Positions 25,443 through 33,964 of a DNA stretch of 51,017 bases are shown here, piece by piece (the stretch's first letter is position 1; each line of letters begins with the position of its first letter). Origin of the DNA: CAYSUS01 sp964434165. Its GTDB lineage: Bacteria; Planctomycetota; Planctomycetia; Pirellulales; Thermoguttaceae. The notes beneath the pieces were generated by a model. It was given only the letters and a program-made list of their open reading frames with translations. It was not told the origin of the DNA and searched no databases. Position numbers and translations under genes: made by a program. The stretch lies in contig CAYSUS010000052.1 in NCBI GenBank assembly GCA_964434165.1, forward strand, positions 1-51,017, read 5' to 3'.

Positions 25443-26381
25443 ATGACTTCGCCGCACCGCGCCACGCGCCGCCAGTTCCTTGCCCGATCGGCCCAGGCCG
25501 CTGCCGCTGGAATGCTGCTGCCTGGCTTCGCGTCCCGGACCCTCGCCGCTGCGGACTCGCCCTGGCAGATCGGCATCTACACGCGTCCCTGGGACCAGTT
25601 CCCCTGGGAGGTGGCCCTGGACCAGATCGCCGAGGCCGGATTCCGCGAGGCCGGGCTGATGACCACCCAGGGCAAGCCGGCCCTGGTGATCCATTGCGAC
25701 AGCACGGCCGAGGAGGTCGGCAAAGTGGCTGAGGGCCTGAAGAAGCGCAGCCTCGTCTGCCCCTCGGTCTATGGCGGCGGCATCCCCGTGCACAAGTCGC
25801 TGGAGGAAGGCGTCGCCGGCATGCGGCGCCTCGTTGACAACTGCGCGGCCGTCGGAGCCAGGTCGATCCTGATGGGCGGGACCGGCAACGAGAAGCTGTT
25901 CGAGGCCTACTACAAGGCCATCGCCGAGTGCTGCGACCAGGCCGCCGAGAAGGGCATGACGATCACCGTCAAGCCGCACGGCGGCCTCAACGCCACCGGC
26001 CCCCAGTGCCGCAAGACCGTGGAGATGGTCGGCAAGAAGAACTTCGGCGTGTGGTACGACCCGGGCAACATCCTGTACTACTCCGACGGCAAGCTCGATC
26101 CGGTCGCCGACGCCCCCAGCGTGGCTGGGCTGGTGATGGGCGTGTGCGTGAAGGACTTCACCATGGCCGAGGAGGGCGGCAAGGTGAAGAAGGACGTGTG
26201 GGTCGCGCCGGGCCGGGGCCGGGTCGATTTCCCCGGGGTGATGAAGAAGCTCAGGGCAGGCGGTTTCACGCGGGGCGCCCTGGTGATCGAGTGCGTCGCC
26301 CGGCCCGACCCGAAGGACCTCAAGGCGATCCTCGCCGAAGCGAAGAAGGCCAGGGCGTTCGTCGAAGAACTGATCGCCTGA
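25443..26381 (+). CDS. Tat-exported sugar phosphate isomerase/epimerase-like (xylose isomerase-like TIM barrel) protein
   Basis: 312 residues from ATG 25443, with AAGGAG upstream. It has a twin-arginine signal (RRQFLARSAQAAAAGMLL, cleavage near TLAAAD, about residue 36), so it folds before export. The barrel shows IGIYTRPW, VKPHGGLN, GVWYDPGNILYY and ALVIECV, with the Glu/Asp/His pattern of the AP-endonuclease-2/xylose isomerase superfamily. It probably binds a sugar or cyclitol; the substrate is unknown. Confidence 0.85.
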   Translation: MTSPHRATRRQFLARSAQAAAAGMLLPGFASRTLAAADSPWQIGIYTRPWDQFPWEVALDQIAEAGFREAGLMTTQGKPALVIHCDSTAEEVGKVAEGLKKRSLVCPSVYGGGIPVHKSLEEGVAGMRRLVDNCAAVGARSILMGGTGNEKLFEAYYKAIAECCDQAAEKGMTITVKPHGGLNATGPQCRKTVEMVGKKNFGVWYDPGNILYYSDGKLDPVADAPSVAGLVMGVCVKDFTMAEEGGKVKKDVWVAPGRGRVDFPGVMKKLRAGGFTRGALVIECVARPDPKDLKAILAEAKKARAFVEELIA

Positions 26382-26436
26382 CAGGCGGCACGACGCCGCG
26401 GTGGCGCGATGGCAACCCCCAGCGCCGCAAGCCTGC

Positions 26437-27090
26437 TCAATGAAGCAGGTACTTGATCAGCACGAAGCCGCCCACCAGGAGCACGAAGAACAGGAAGGTC
26501 AGGACCTCGAAGTACTTCTCGAGCAGCGTCTTGACGCTGGCCCCGAAGAAGAAGATCGCAACGGCCACGAGCATGAAGCGGGCCATGCGCCCCACGGCCG
26601 AGGCCAGGATCAGCGTCGCTAGCGAGATATTGAAGATCCCCGCCGAGATGGTGAACACCTTGAACGGGATGGGCGTGAAGGCCGCGCCCAGGATGGCGAG
26701 GAAGTCGTTCCGCTCGTAAAGGCCCTGGACCAGCTCGAAGTTCTCAGGGGTACAGCCGGGCACGTAGCTCATGAAGAAACCGCCGACCACCTCCCAGAAA
26801 GCCCGGCCGATCAGCCACCCGACGATCCCCCCCAGCACGGAGCCCAGCCCGCTCACCGCCGCGTAGAAGAACGACCGCCGGGGCTTGGAGATCGACAGGG
26901 CGATCTGGAGTACATCGGGGGGAATGGGAAAGAAGGAGCTTTCGGCAAAGGAGAGGCTGAACAGCGCCGGAGTGCCATAGGGGGTCTCGGCCCAATGAAG
27001 CACCCAGAAGTAGAGCCGCTTCATGGGACCAGGGCGGCGCGGCGGGGGGGCTTGCGCGGTCTCGGGAGGCGCTGGCGAGGTGGCGGTCAT
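26437..27090 (-). CDS. YqaA/DedA-family (VTT domain) membrane protein
   Basis: 217 residues. A Pro/Ala-rich tail of about 22 residues precedes MKRLYFWVLHWAETPYGTPALF; ATG 27024 is an alternative start there. Four or five hydrophobic helices follow, with the family signatures FFPIPPDVLQIAL, GLGSVLGGIVGWLIGR and AAFTPIPFKVFTISAG. VTT-domain proteins act in lipid flipping or membrane homeostasis; the exact role here is unknown. Upstream, TACAAT (minus strand, 27134-27139) is a plausible -10. Confidence 0.88.
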   Translation of the reverse strand: MTATSPAPPETAQAPPPRRPGPMKRLYFWVLHWAETPYGTPALFSLSFAESSFFPIPPDVLQIALSISKPRRSFFYAAVSGLGSVLGGIVGWLIGRAFWEVVGGFFMSYVPGCTPENFELVQGLYERNDFLAILGAAFTPIPFKVFTISAGIFNISLATLILASAVGRMARFMLVAVAIFFFGASVKTLLEKYFEVLTFLFFVLLVGGFVLIKYLLH

Positions 27091-27554
27091 GCGTGCTGGG
27101 AAGGGTCCGGGGGGAATACAGGGACAAAACGGGATTGTAGAGGAGAGAAGGGGATGGCGGAAGCGCTAAGCAGACTTCAGCCAGCCCGTGCAGTCCAAAT
27201 CAAATTGCCCATCCTTGACTTCTTATCGAATCCCCTTTGTCTTCCCATTTATAAGTCACACGAACGCTGAAGTCCACGTCGGCGCACGGCGGAGCCGAGC
27301 TTCTTGGCGCGCAGCGCGCGGCGCCTGCGCGATTGACGGGCTGCGCCGCGCGCGATAGAATCGCCCGTTGGAATGGGGTAATTGTGCTTGCATGGAGTTT
27401 CAGGGCCGGGGCTGATTCAGGCAGGCGCACCTACGTCATCAACCCGGTCCCGCTTGTCGCGGGAATGCTCGTCCCCGCAGCACACTGGCGCATCTAAGCG
27501 GTACCGAGCGGACGACCGAATCGGCAACCGACGACGCAAGCGAAGGGCGCTTTG
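27091..27554. other. Divergent intergenic region upstream of ispE
   Basis: 464 bp without a gene. Positions about 27190-27270 are noticeably AT-richer than their surroundings and include TATAAG. About 27306-27330 is a GCGC-rich self-complementary stretch. The ispE promoter is at 27333-27361, leaving a leader of about 185 nt that could hold regulation; no known riboswitch was recognised. Confidence 0.55.
27333..27361 (+). promoter_or_regulatory. Predicted strong sigma-70 promoter of ispE-spoVG
   Basis: TTGACG (27333-27338), 17-nt spacer, TAGAAT (27356-27361). Confidence 0.65.
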
Positions 27555-28460
27555 ATGCAGGTTTTCCGGTCCAGGGCGGGACTGGAAGTTCGGGCCCCGG
27601 CGAAGCTGAACCTCTTCTTTGAGGTGCTTGGTAAGCGGAGCGACGGGTATCATGAGATCGAGACCCTCATGGTGCCCGTCACGTGGTACGACACCTTGTT
27701 TTTCAGGGAGGGACCCAGCGGGCAGATTCGGCTTGAGTGCGAGCCGGTTCCCCAGTTCCGGGGTCCGGGCCGCGGCAAGCGCGACGACGTCCCGGACGGA
27801 CAGGAGAACCTCGCCTATCGAGCGGTCGAGTTGCTGCGCGACCGGGCGGGCGTGTCCCGAGGGGCGAGTCTGCGACTGGTGAAGCGAATCCCGGCCGCCG
27901 CCGGGTTGGGCGGCGGATCGAGCGATGCGGCCGCCGCGCTGGTCGCGGCCAATCGCGGATGGAGGCTCAACTGGCCTCGGCCCGCCTTGGCGGAGCTGGC
28001 GGCGGAGCTTGGCAGCGACGTTCCGTTCTTCCTCGTCAACGGCCCGGCGATCTGTCGCGGCCGGGGAGAGCGGGTGGAGCCGGTCGGTCGATTCGGGGCG
28101 TTGCACTTTGTCGTTGTCCGTCCCCCGGTCGGGCTTTCGACGGCCAGCGTGTATCGGGCGTGCCGCCCCGCGGCGCGGCCCCAGCCGGCGGACCCCCTGG
28201 TCGAAGCCCTGTCGCGCGGCGATCTGGCGGCGGCCGGCCGCATGCTGAGCAACCGCCTCCAGGAACCCGCCGAGGGCCTCTCCCCCTGGATCCCTCGACT
28301 TCGGGCGGCGTTGGCCGGGCAGGACGTGCTGGGCCACCAGATGAGCGGAAGCGGGACGTGCTACTTCGGTTTGTGCCGGCACGCGGGCCACGCAAGACGG
28401 GTAGCCCGACGCCTGCGAGCATACGGCGTGGGGGACGTACGGGCCGTGCAGCGCTGCTGA
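27555..28460 (+). CDS. ispE: 4-diphosphocytidyl-2-C-methyl-D-erythritol kinase
   Basis: 301 residues from ATG 27555, with GAAGGG nearby. GHMP kinase fold: APAKLNLFFEVLGKRSDGYH at the N-terminus, the ATP-binding loop PAAAGLGGGSSDAAAAL (about 116-132), LGSDVPFFL and the third motif MSGSGTCYFGL. It phosphorylates CDP-ME in the non-mevalonate isoprenoid pathway. It is followed 28 nt later by spoVG, a pairing also close to that in Bacillus (ispE-purR-yabJ-spoVG). Confidence 0.95.
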   Translation: MQVFRSRAGLEVRAPAKLNLFFEVLGKRSDGYHEIETLMVPVTWYDTLFFREGPSGQIRLECEPVPQFRGPGRGKRDDVPDGQENLAYRAVELLRDRAGVSRGASLRLVKRIPAAAGLGGGSSDAAAALVAANRGWRLNWPRPALAELAAELGSDVPFFLVNGPAICRGRGERVEPVGRFGALHFVVVRPPVGLSTASVYRACRPAARPQPADPLVEALSRGDLAAAGRMLSNRLQEPAEGLSPWIPRLRAALAGQDVLGHQMSGSGTCYFGLCRHAGHARRVARRLRAYGVGDVRAVQRC

Positions 28461-28488
28461 ACGCCAACTCGACCTAAGGAGAACAGCC

Positions 28489-29085
28489 GTGGAGATCACC
28501 GAGGTCCGCATCAAGCTCATGGACGAGCCGGGGGAGCGGCTGAAGGCCTTCTGCTCGATCACCTTCGACGACTGCTTCGTCGTCCGTGACCTGAAGATCA
28601 TCGAGGGGTCCAGCGGCCCGTTCGTGGCCATGCCCAGCCGCAAGCTGACCATCCACTGCCCCAGATGCCGCTGCAAGAACCACCTCCGCGCCTCGTACTG
28701 CAACCAGTGCGGCTCGCGCCTGGAACAGAGCACCGCCCTGAAGGACGACGAGGGGCGGATGAAGCTCTACGCGGACATCGCCCATCCGATCAACTCGGCC
28801 TGCCGCGAGATGATCCAGTCGCGCGTGATCACCGCGTTTGAGGACGAGAAGGCCCGGTCGAAGCTGCCCGGCTACATCCCCAGCTACGTCGATTTCGACG
28901 GAGGGGACGACTATACGCCCTCCGGGCGCGAGCCGCAGGAGCAGGCCGCCCCCGCGCCCCACCAGGCCCACGTCGAGCCGGCCGAGAAGCCGAAGGGCCC
29001 GCACAAGGCCCCCTCCCATCAGCCCCAGTCGCAGCCGCCCAAGCCGCACAACGAGGGATTCGGCGCAGGGGTCTTCGACGAGTAA
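28489..29085 (+). CDS. spoVG: SpoVG family regulator with an inserted zinc ribbon and a disordered tail
   Basis: 198 residues from a GTG start with AAGGAG 8 nt upstream. Residues 1-52 (MEITEVRIKL...FVVRDLKIIEGSSGPFVAMPSRK) and 95-120 (ADIAHPINSACREMIQSRVI) are the two halves of the SpoVG fold. Between them lies a unit with CPRC (57-60) and CNQC (71-74), a zinc ribbon absent from the Bacillus protein. The C-terminal 60 residues are Pro/Gln/His-rich. SpoVG proteins bind nucleic acid and act as global regulators; the zinc ribbon probably adds nucleic-acid contact. Confidence 0.92.
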   Translation: MEITEVRIKLMDEPGERLKAFCSITFDDCFVVRDLKIIEGSSGPFVAMPSRKLTIHCPRCRCKNHLRASYCNQCGSRLEQSTALKDDEGRMKLYADIAHPINSACREMIQSRVITAFEDEKARSKLPGYIPSYVDFDGGDDYTPSGREPQEQAAPAPHQAHVEPAEKPKGPHKAPSHQPQSQPPKPHNEGFGAGVFDE

Positions 29086-29141
29086 GAAAAACGGGCCTCG
29101 GACTTCAGTACAAGCGGCGGGGTCAGCCCGACGGCCGGATG

Positions 29142-29933
29142 CTAGGACGCGAAGTGCCGCACGGCATTGGCGAACACCGCCATCCCGTCGCCCTCTTCGC
29201 CGGCCTCGCCGCGGGTCCATCGCGGGTGCTGCGTGGGATCGACGTGCCGCTCCGGATGGGGCATAAGCCCCAGTACTCGCCCCGTCGCGTCGCAGAGGCC
29301 GGCCACGTCGCCCATCGACCCGTTCGGGTTGTCCGGATACGGCACCCCGTCCGCCGATCCCCCCCGCGCACTCCGCACCCGGTACCGCAGCACGAGTTGC
29401 CCGGCCGACTCCAGCCGCCCGAGCGTGGCCTTGTCGCGGGCGACGAACTTGCCCTCGGCATGGGCGACGGGCAGCTCCATCCGCTCGATCCCGCGGAGGA
29501 ACACGCAGCGGTCGCCCTCGACCGCCAGCCGCACCCAGCGGTCCTCGAACCGGCGGGAATCGTTCCAGGCCAGCGTGGCCGCGGGCAGCCCGCCCGGCTC
29601 GGCGGGAAGGAGCACGTCGCACTTGATGAGCACCTGGAAGCCGTTGCAGATGCCGAGGATCAGCTTGCCGGCCTCCTTGAATTCGCCCAGCACCTCGGCC
29701 AGGTGGTGCCGCATCCGATTGCCGAGGATGCGGCCCGCCGCCACGTCGTCGCCGTAGCTGAACCCGCCGGGGATGCAGAGGATCTGATACGCTGCCAGAA
29801 GCCGCGGGTCTTCCAACAGCCGGTTGACGTGGACCCGCTCGGCCACCGCGCCGGCCCTCTCGAACGCGAAGGCCGTCTCTTCGTCGCAGTTGGTCCCGGG
29901 GGCCCGGAGGATGAAGACGCGGGGTCGGGGCAT
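29142..29933 (-). CDS. purQ: Phosphoribosylformylglycinamidine synthase, glutaminase subunit
   Basis: 263 residues. Class I glutamine amidotransferase: FSYGDDVAAGRIL, the nucleophile elbow GICNGFQVL (Cys about 95) and the catalytic His/Glu in MPHPERH near the C-terminus. It supplies ammonia to PurL for FGAM formation in purine synthesis. It lies downstream of purL, separated by 79 nt carrying a strong hairpin. No Shine-Dalgarno is visible. Confidence 0.95.
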   Translation of the reverse strand: MPRPRVFILRAPGTNCDEETAFAFERAGAVAERVHVNRLLEDPRLLAAYQILCIPGGFSYGDDVAAGRILGNRMRHHLAEVLGEFKEAGKLILGICNGFQVLIKCDVLLPAEPGGLPAATLAWNDSRRFEDRWVRLAVEGDRCVFLRGIERMELPVAHAEGKFVARDKATLGRLESAGQLVLRYRVRSARGGSADGVPYPDNPNGSMGDVAGLCDATGRVLGLMPHPERHVDPTQHPRWTRGEAGEEGDGMAVFANAVRHFAS

Positions 29934-29970
29934 GGGGAGGAAGGGAGCAAGGGTCAGGGGTGGAGACCGC

Positions 29971-30003
29971 AGACTTCCGAAGTCTTCGAGACATCGGAAG
30001 TCT
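29971..30003. repeat. 15-bp hairpin in the purL-purQ intergenic gap
   Basis: Arms AGACTTCCGA (29971-29980) and TCGGAAGTCT (29994-30003) pair perfectly. Inside, GTCT and AGAC pair around a TCG loop, with one A/A mismatch between the two stems. A smaller stem TGGTA/TACCA overlaps the purL stop. The CTTCCGAAGTCT core recurs at about 18834-18845. Confidence 0.7.
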
Positions 30004-30012
30004 GGTACTTTT

Positions 30013-32916
30013 CTACCAGTCGAGCGGCCGCTGCCACGCTTCTTTCAAGGCCGCCAGATCGCAACGCAGCAACGGGCTCCCCTCGTGCGCAATCTCCAGG
30101 AAGCCGGAGCCCGTCACGCGGCCGACCTGCGCGTGCGGGATGCCCCGAAGCGCCGATTCGAACAGGGCGGCGCTGGTCGGCCTGACCTCGCAGAGCAGGC
30201 GCGTGTTCGACTCGCTGAACAGGAGCACGGCCGCGGCGTCCGTCTCCTCGTCGCGCGGGACGTGCTCCAGGTCGAGCTCCGCGCCCAGCGCGCCGGCCAG
30301 GGCCATCTCGGCGGCGGCCACGGCCAGCCCGCCCTCGCTCAGGTCGTGGCATGCGCGGACCAGGCCCGCGTCGATCGCTTGATGGAGCGCCTCGAACGTG
30401 CGCCGGGCCGCCGCGGCATCGACCCGGGGCACCTCGCCGCCGCCGATTCCCGTGACCAGGCCGAAGTGCGAACCGCCCATTTCGCTTCTCGTCAGACCGA
30501 CGAGGTACAGCAGGTTGCCCGGGGCCTTCAGGTCCATGGTGACGCACTGGGCCACGTCCTCGACCTGGCCCAAGGCGCTGACGAGCAGCGAGGGAGGGAT
30601 GGCGACCGACTCGCCCGACTCGGTGCGGAACTCGTTGTTCAGGCTGTCCTTGCCGCTGATAAAGGGCGTGCGCAGGGCCACGGCCACGTCGTGGCAGGCC
30701 AGGGCCGCGCGCACGAGCGACCCGAGCGTCTCCGGCCGCTCCGTGTTGCCCCAGCAGAAGTTGTCGAGGATGGCGATCCGCCGCGGATCGGCGCCCACGG
30801 CCACGCAGTTGCGCACCGCCTCGTCGATGGCGCTGGCGGCCATGTGGTAGGTGTCGAGGTCGCCGTAGCGCGGGTTCATGCCGCAGGCGACGACCAGGCC
30901 ACGGCGGCTCTGGAGCACGGGCCTGAGCACGGCCGCGTCGCCGGGCCCGTCGTCGGCTGCCCCGACCAGCGGCTTGATCGCGCTCCCGCCCTGCACCTCG
31001 TGGTCGTATTGCCGGATCACCCAGTGCTTGCTGCACACGTTGAGCGATCCGAGGATGCGGAGGAGAACCCCGGCGAAGTCCTCGGCGCGGGCCCGCTCCA
31101 GGTCGAAGGGCGCGGGCGCCGGCGGCGTGCAGACGGCCTCGCGCACGACCGGGGGCCTTCCGTCGTGGAGGAACTCCATGGGCAGGTCGGCCACCTCGTG
31201 CTCATGATACTTAAGCACCAACCGCCCGGTGGGCACGAAGCGGCCGATCGCGGTGGCCTCCACGCCTTCGGAGCGGCACAGCGCCTCCAGCTCCGGCCAG
31301 TTCTCCTCGGGTACGCTGAGCACCATCCGCTCCTGGGCCTCGGAGATCCAGATCTCGGTGTAGCTGAGGCCGTCGTACTTGAGCGGCACCGTCTCCAGGT
31401 TCACTTCGGCCCCGATCTTCTCGCCCATCTCGCCCACGGCGCTGGAGAACCCGCCGGCCCCGCAATCGGTGATGGCCGAATACAGCCCGCGGTCGCGCGC
31501 CGCGAGGATTACGTCGAGCAGCATCTTCTCGGTGATCGCGTTGCCGATCTGCACGGCTCCGCCCGACAGCGCGTCGCTCTGGTGGGTCAGCTCGGCCGAG
31601 CTGAACGTGGCCCCGTGGATCCCGTCGCGCCCCGTGCGTCCGCCCACGGCGACGACCAGGTCGCCCACGCCCGGCTCTTTGCGCGACTTGTCGCGGGGGA
31701 TGATCCCCGCGTTGCCGCAATAGACCAGCGGGTTGCCCAGGTAGCGGCGATCGAAGTACACCGCGCCGTTGACCGTGGGAATGCCCATCCGGTTGCCGTA
31801 GTCGCGCACCCCGGCGACCACCCCCTTCATCACGCGCCGGGGATGGAGCACGCCGCGGGGGATCTCGTTGGGCGGCACGTCGGGCGGGGCGAAGCAGAAC
31901 ACGTCGGTGTTGCAGATCGGCCTGGCCCCCAGGCCCGTTCCCAGCGGATCGCGAATCACGCCGCCGATGCCCGTGTTGGCCCCGCCGTACGGCTCCAGGG
32001 CGGACGGGTGGTTGTGCGTCTCGACCTTGAAGACCACGTTGTACGTCTCGTCGAACCGCACCACCCCGGCGTTGTCCTCGAACACGCTCACGCACCAGTC
32101 GTCCGGCCCCAGCGCCTTGCGAATCTGGTGCGTGGCCGCGAAGATCGTCTCCTTGAGCATGTTCTCGAAGCGGCGCTCGCCCTCCGGACCGCGGTAGTGA
32201 ATCCGCCCGGCCAGCGTCTTGTGGCTGCAATGCTCGCTCCACGTCTGGGCCAGGGTCTCCAACTCCGCGTCGGTCGGGTCGCGGCCCAACTCGGCGAAGC
32301 GGTCGCGGATGGTCCGCATCTCCACGACCGACAGGAAGAGCTGCCCCTCGCGGCTGAGCCGCGCCAGGGCCTCGTCGTTCATGTCGCGGATGGGCACCGT
32401 GATGCGCTGGAAGGTGTACGGGGATCCCACCTCCAAGCGGTCGAACGCCAGCGGCCCGACGATTACCTGCTCGATCGCGTCGTTGGCGAGGATCTTGGTG
32501 CACAGCAGGTCCAGATCGCGGTCGGAGACCGGACGGATCCAATACTTCTTCAAAGTTCGCACCGCCTCGGCCTCGACGCCGAGGTCGGCCATGGCCGTCT
32601 GGGCGCTTTGGGCCACCGGATCCATTACGCCCGGCTTGGGTAGCACGTGCACCAGGCGCCCCGGGCCGTCGGGCGCCTCGGCCAGGCGCGGGTCGCCCAC
32701 CGGGGCCACCACGGTGCACTCCACGACCCCGTCGGCCAGAAGCTCCGCGGCGAGGCGCTGCACCTGGGGCTCGTCCAGGTCGCCTTGCACGAGGTATCCC
32801 GAGGCGGCGGCCACGGTCAGGCCGTGCAGGCCCAGGTCGGCCGCGTCGGCGGCGAGGCGGCGCCCCTCCAGGTCCTCCTGGCCGGGGGCGGGATAGATGT
32901 CAACTTCCCAGAGCAT
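30013..32916 (-). CDS. purL: Phosphoribosylformylglycinamidine synthase, PurS-PurL fusion
   Basis: 967 residues from ATG 32916 (MLWEVDIYPAPGQEDLEGRR). The first 75-80 residues read as PurS (VDIYPAPGQ...VQRLAAELLADGVVE), and the remainder is PurL: AQTWSEHCSHKTL, FKVETHNHPSALEPYGGANTG, GGRTGRDGIHGATFSSAEL and CHDLSEGGLAVAAAEMAL. With PurQ this makes the complete three-component FGAM synthetase. The start overlaps tyrA by 17 nt. A longer start at 32934 adds six residues and is less likely. Confidence 0.95.
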   Translation of the reverse strand: MLWEVDIYPAPGQEDLEGRRLAADAADLGLHGLTVAAASGYLVQGDLDEPQVQRLAAELLADGVVECTVVAPVGDPRLAEAPDGPGRLVHVLPKPGVMDPVAQSAQTAMADLGVEAEAVRTLKKYWIRPVSDRDLDLLCTKILANDAIEQVIVGPLAFDRLEVGSPYTFQRITVPIRDMNDEALARLSREGQLFLSVVEMRTIRDRFAELGRDPTDAELETLAQTWSEHCSHKTLAGRIHYRGPEGERRFENMLKETIFAATHQIRKALGPDDWCVSVFEDNAGVVRFDETYNVVFKVETHNHPSALEPYGGANTGIGGVIRDPLGTGLGARPICNTDVFCFAPPDVPPNEIPRGVLHPRRVMKGVVAGVRDYGNRMGIPTVNGAVYFDRRYLGNPLVYCGNAGIIPRDKSRKEPGVGDLVVAVGGRTGRDGIHGATFSSAELTHQSDALSGGAVQIGNAITEKMLLDVILAARDRGLYSAITDCGAGGFSSAVGEMGEKIGAEVNLETVPLKYDGLSYTEIWISEAQERMVLSVPEENWPELEALCRSEGVEATAIGRFVPTGRLVLKYHEHEVADLPMEFLHDGRPPVVREAVCTPPAPAPFDLERARAEDFAGVLLRILGSLNVCSKHWVIRQYDHEVQGGSAIKPLVGAADDGPGDAAVLRPVLQSRRGLVVACGMNPRYGDLDTYHMAASAIDEAVRNCVAVGADPRRIAILDNFCWGNTERPETLGSLVRAALACHDVAVALRTPFISGKDSLNNEFRTESGESVAIPPSLLVSALGQVEDVAQCVTMDLKAPGNLLYLVGLTRSEMGGSHFGLVTGIGGGEVPRVDAAAARRTFEALHQAIDAGLVRACHDLSEGGLAVAAAEMALAGALGAELDLEHVPRDEETDAAAVLLFSESNTRLLCEVRPTSAALFESALRGIPHAQVGRVTGSGFLEIAHEGSPLLRCDLAALKEAWQRPLDW

Positions 32917-33745
32917 CGCGGTTCTTCTTGCCAAGGGCCAGCACCTGCTCCAGCGCGGCGGGATCCTCGCTCTCGAGTCCCGCCCGAATCGAGGCCAGGT
33001 GCTTCTCGAACTGGTCCAGCGCGGCCACGACGTTGCGGCGGTTCTCGACGAAGATCTGCCTCCACAGCTCCACCTCGCCCGCGGCGATCCGCGTCGTGTC
33101 CAACAGGCCGGTGCCGCACAGCCGGAACAGCGTCTCCGGGATGATCGAGGCCAGGGCCGCGGCCACCGCGTGCGGCAGGTGGCTGGTCAACGCCAGGGCC
33201 TTGTCGTGCTCTTCGGGCGACATCTGAATCACCACCGATCCCAGCCCGCTCCAGAGGGCCTCCAGGGCGTCGAAGTCCTCGGCCCGGGTGTTCCGGGTCG
33301 GCGTGAGGATCGCCACGCGGCCCTCGAACAGATCGGCCCGGGCGTGGGCCGGACCGGCTTTCTCGCTGCCGGCCAGGGGATGGCTGCCCAGGAAGCGGCA
33401 CTGCCGCGCGAGCCCCACGTCCAGTTCGGCGACGATCCGCTCCTTGGTGCTGCCGCCGTCGGTGATGAGCGTGCCTTGCGGGGCATGCTCGGCGGCCCGG
33501 CGCACGTCCTCGGCGATGCGCCCCACCGGGGTGCAGACGATGACCAGGTTTGCCTGCGCGACCCCCTTGGCCAAATCGACCGTAGTGGAGGTGACTGCAC
33601 CGACGCGCCGCGCAATGCGAAGGCTCGCCTGGCGGCGCCCCACGCCCACCACGTGATCGGCCAGACCCCGCTCGCGCAGGGCCAGCCCGATCGATCCACC
33701 GATCAGTCCGACGCCGACGATGGCCACCGTGTCGTAGTGCTTCAT
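32900..33745 (-). CDS. tyrA: Prephenate/arogenate dehydrogenase
   Basis: 281 residues from ATG 33745 (MKHYDTVAIVGVGLIGGSIG); the frame extends 13 residues upstream without conserved character. It has a Rossmann GVGLIGGS motif, GGSTKERIVAEL, the substrate loop LGSHPLAGSEKAG and the helical C-terminal domain with SHLPHAVAAAL. It oxidises prephenate or arogenate in tyrosine synthesis. No ACT domain is present. It is the first gene of tyrA-purL-purQ. Confidence 0.93.
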   Translation of the reverse strand: MKHYDTVAIVGVGLIGGSIGLALRERGLADHVVGVGRRQASLRIARRVGAVTSTTVDLAKGVAQANLVIVCTPVGRIAEDVRRAAEHAPQGTLITDGGSTKERIVAELDVGLARQCRFLGSHPLAGSEKAGPAHARADLFEGRVAILTPTRNTRAEDFDALEALWSGLGSVVIQMSPEEHDKALALTSHLPHAVAAALASIIPETLFRLCGTGLLDTTRIAAGEVELWRQIFVENRRNVVAALDQFEKHLASIRAGLESEDPAALEQVLALGKKNRDALGS

Positions 33746-33782
33746 GGTTGCTCGCGACCCTGGGGCATGAGCGAAGTCGGGC

Positions 33783-33788
33783 ATTCTA
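33783..33788 (-). promoter_or_regulatory. Predicted -10 element of the tyrA operon
   Basis: Minus strand TAGAAT, about 38 nt before the tyrA ATG. No good -35 at 16-18 nt spacing. Confidence 0.35.
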
Positions 33789-33823
33789 GCAGATCGAATC
33801 GCTCGGGACGAGAAGCGGCGCGC

Positions 33824-33883
33824 GGCATGCTCTCACGACGCGCCAGCGGCGTGTGAGCATGAGGGACCCCAAGGGAGCATGCC
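33824..33883. repeat. Overlapping inverted repeats between tyrA and aat
   Basis: GGCATGCTC (33824-33832) can pair either with GAGCAT (33855-33860), enclosing a CGCC/GGCG stem, or with GAGCATGCC (33875-33883, nine perfect pairs). This lies upstream of both predicted -10 elements, so an operator is likelier than an RNA switch. Confidence 0.5.
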
Positions 33884-33916
33884 CGCGCCGCGCGAGGGCA
33901 TACCACAAGGCGGGGA

Positions 33917-33922
33917 TATAAT
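33917..33922 (+). promoter_or_regulatory. Predicted -10 element of aat
   Basis: Perfect TATAAT, 42 nt before ATG 33965. No recognisable -35, so activator-dependence is possible. Confidence 0.45.
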
Positions 33923-33964
33923 AGGTGTCAGAGACCGCTTCCCGCCGCTGGATGGGAACCGCCC

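Noticed and set aside
27362..27554. Riboswitch in the ispE leader
   Set aside because: No recognisable conserved core of a known class. The leader is long but otherwise unremarkable.
29824..32643. 939-codon plus-strand frame opposite purL
   Set aside because: Complement of purL/purQ codons. The minus-strand reading gives unmistakable PurL motifs.
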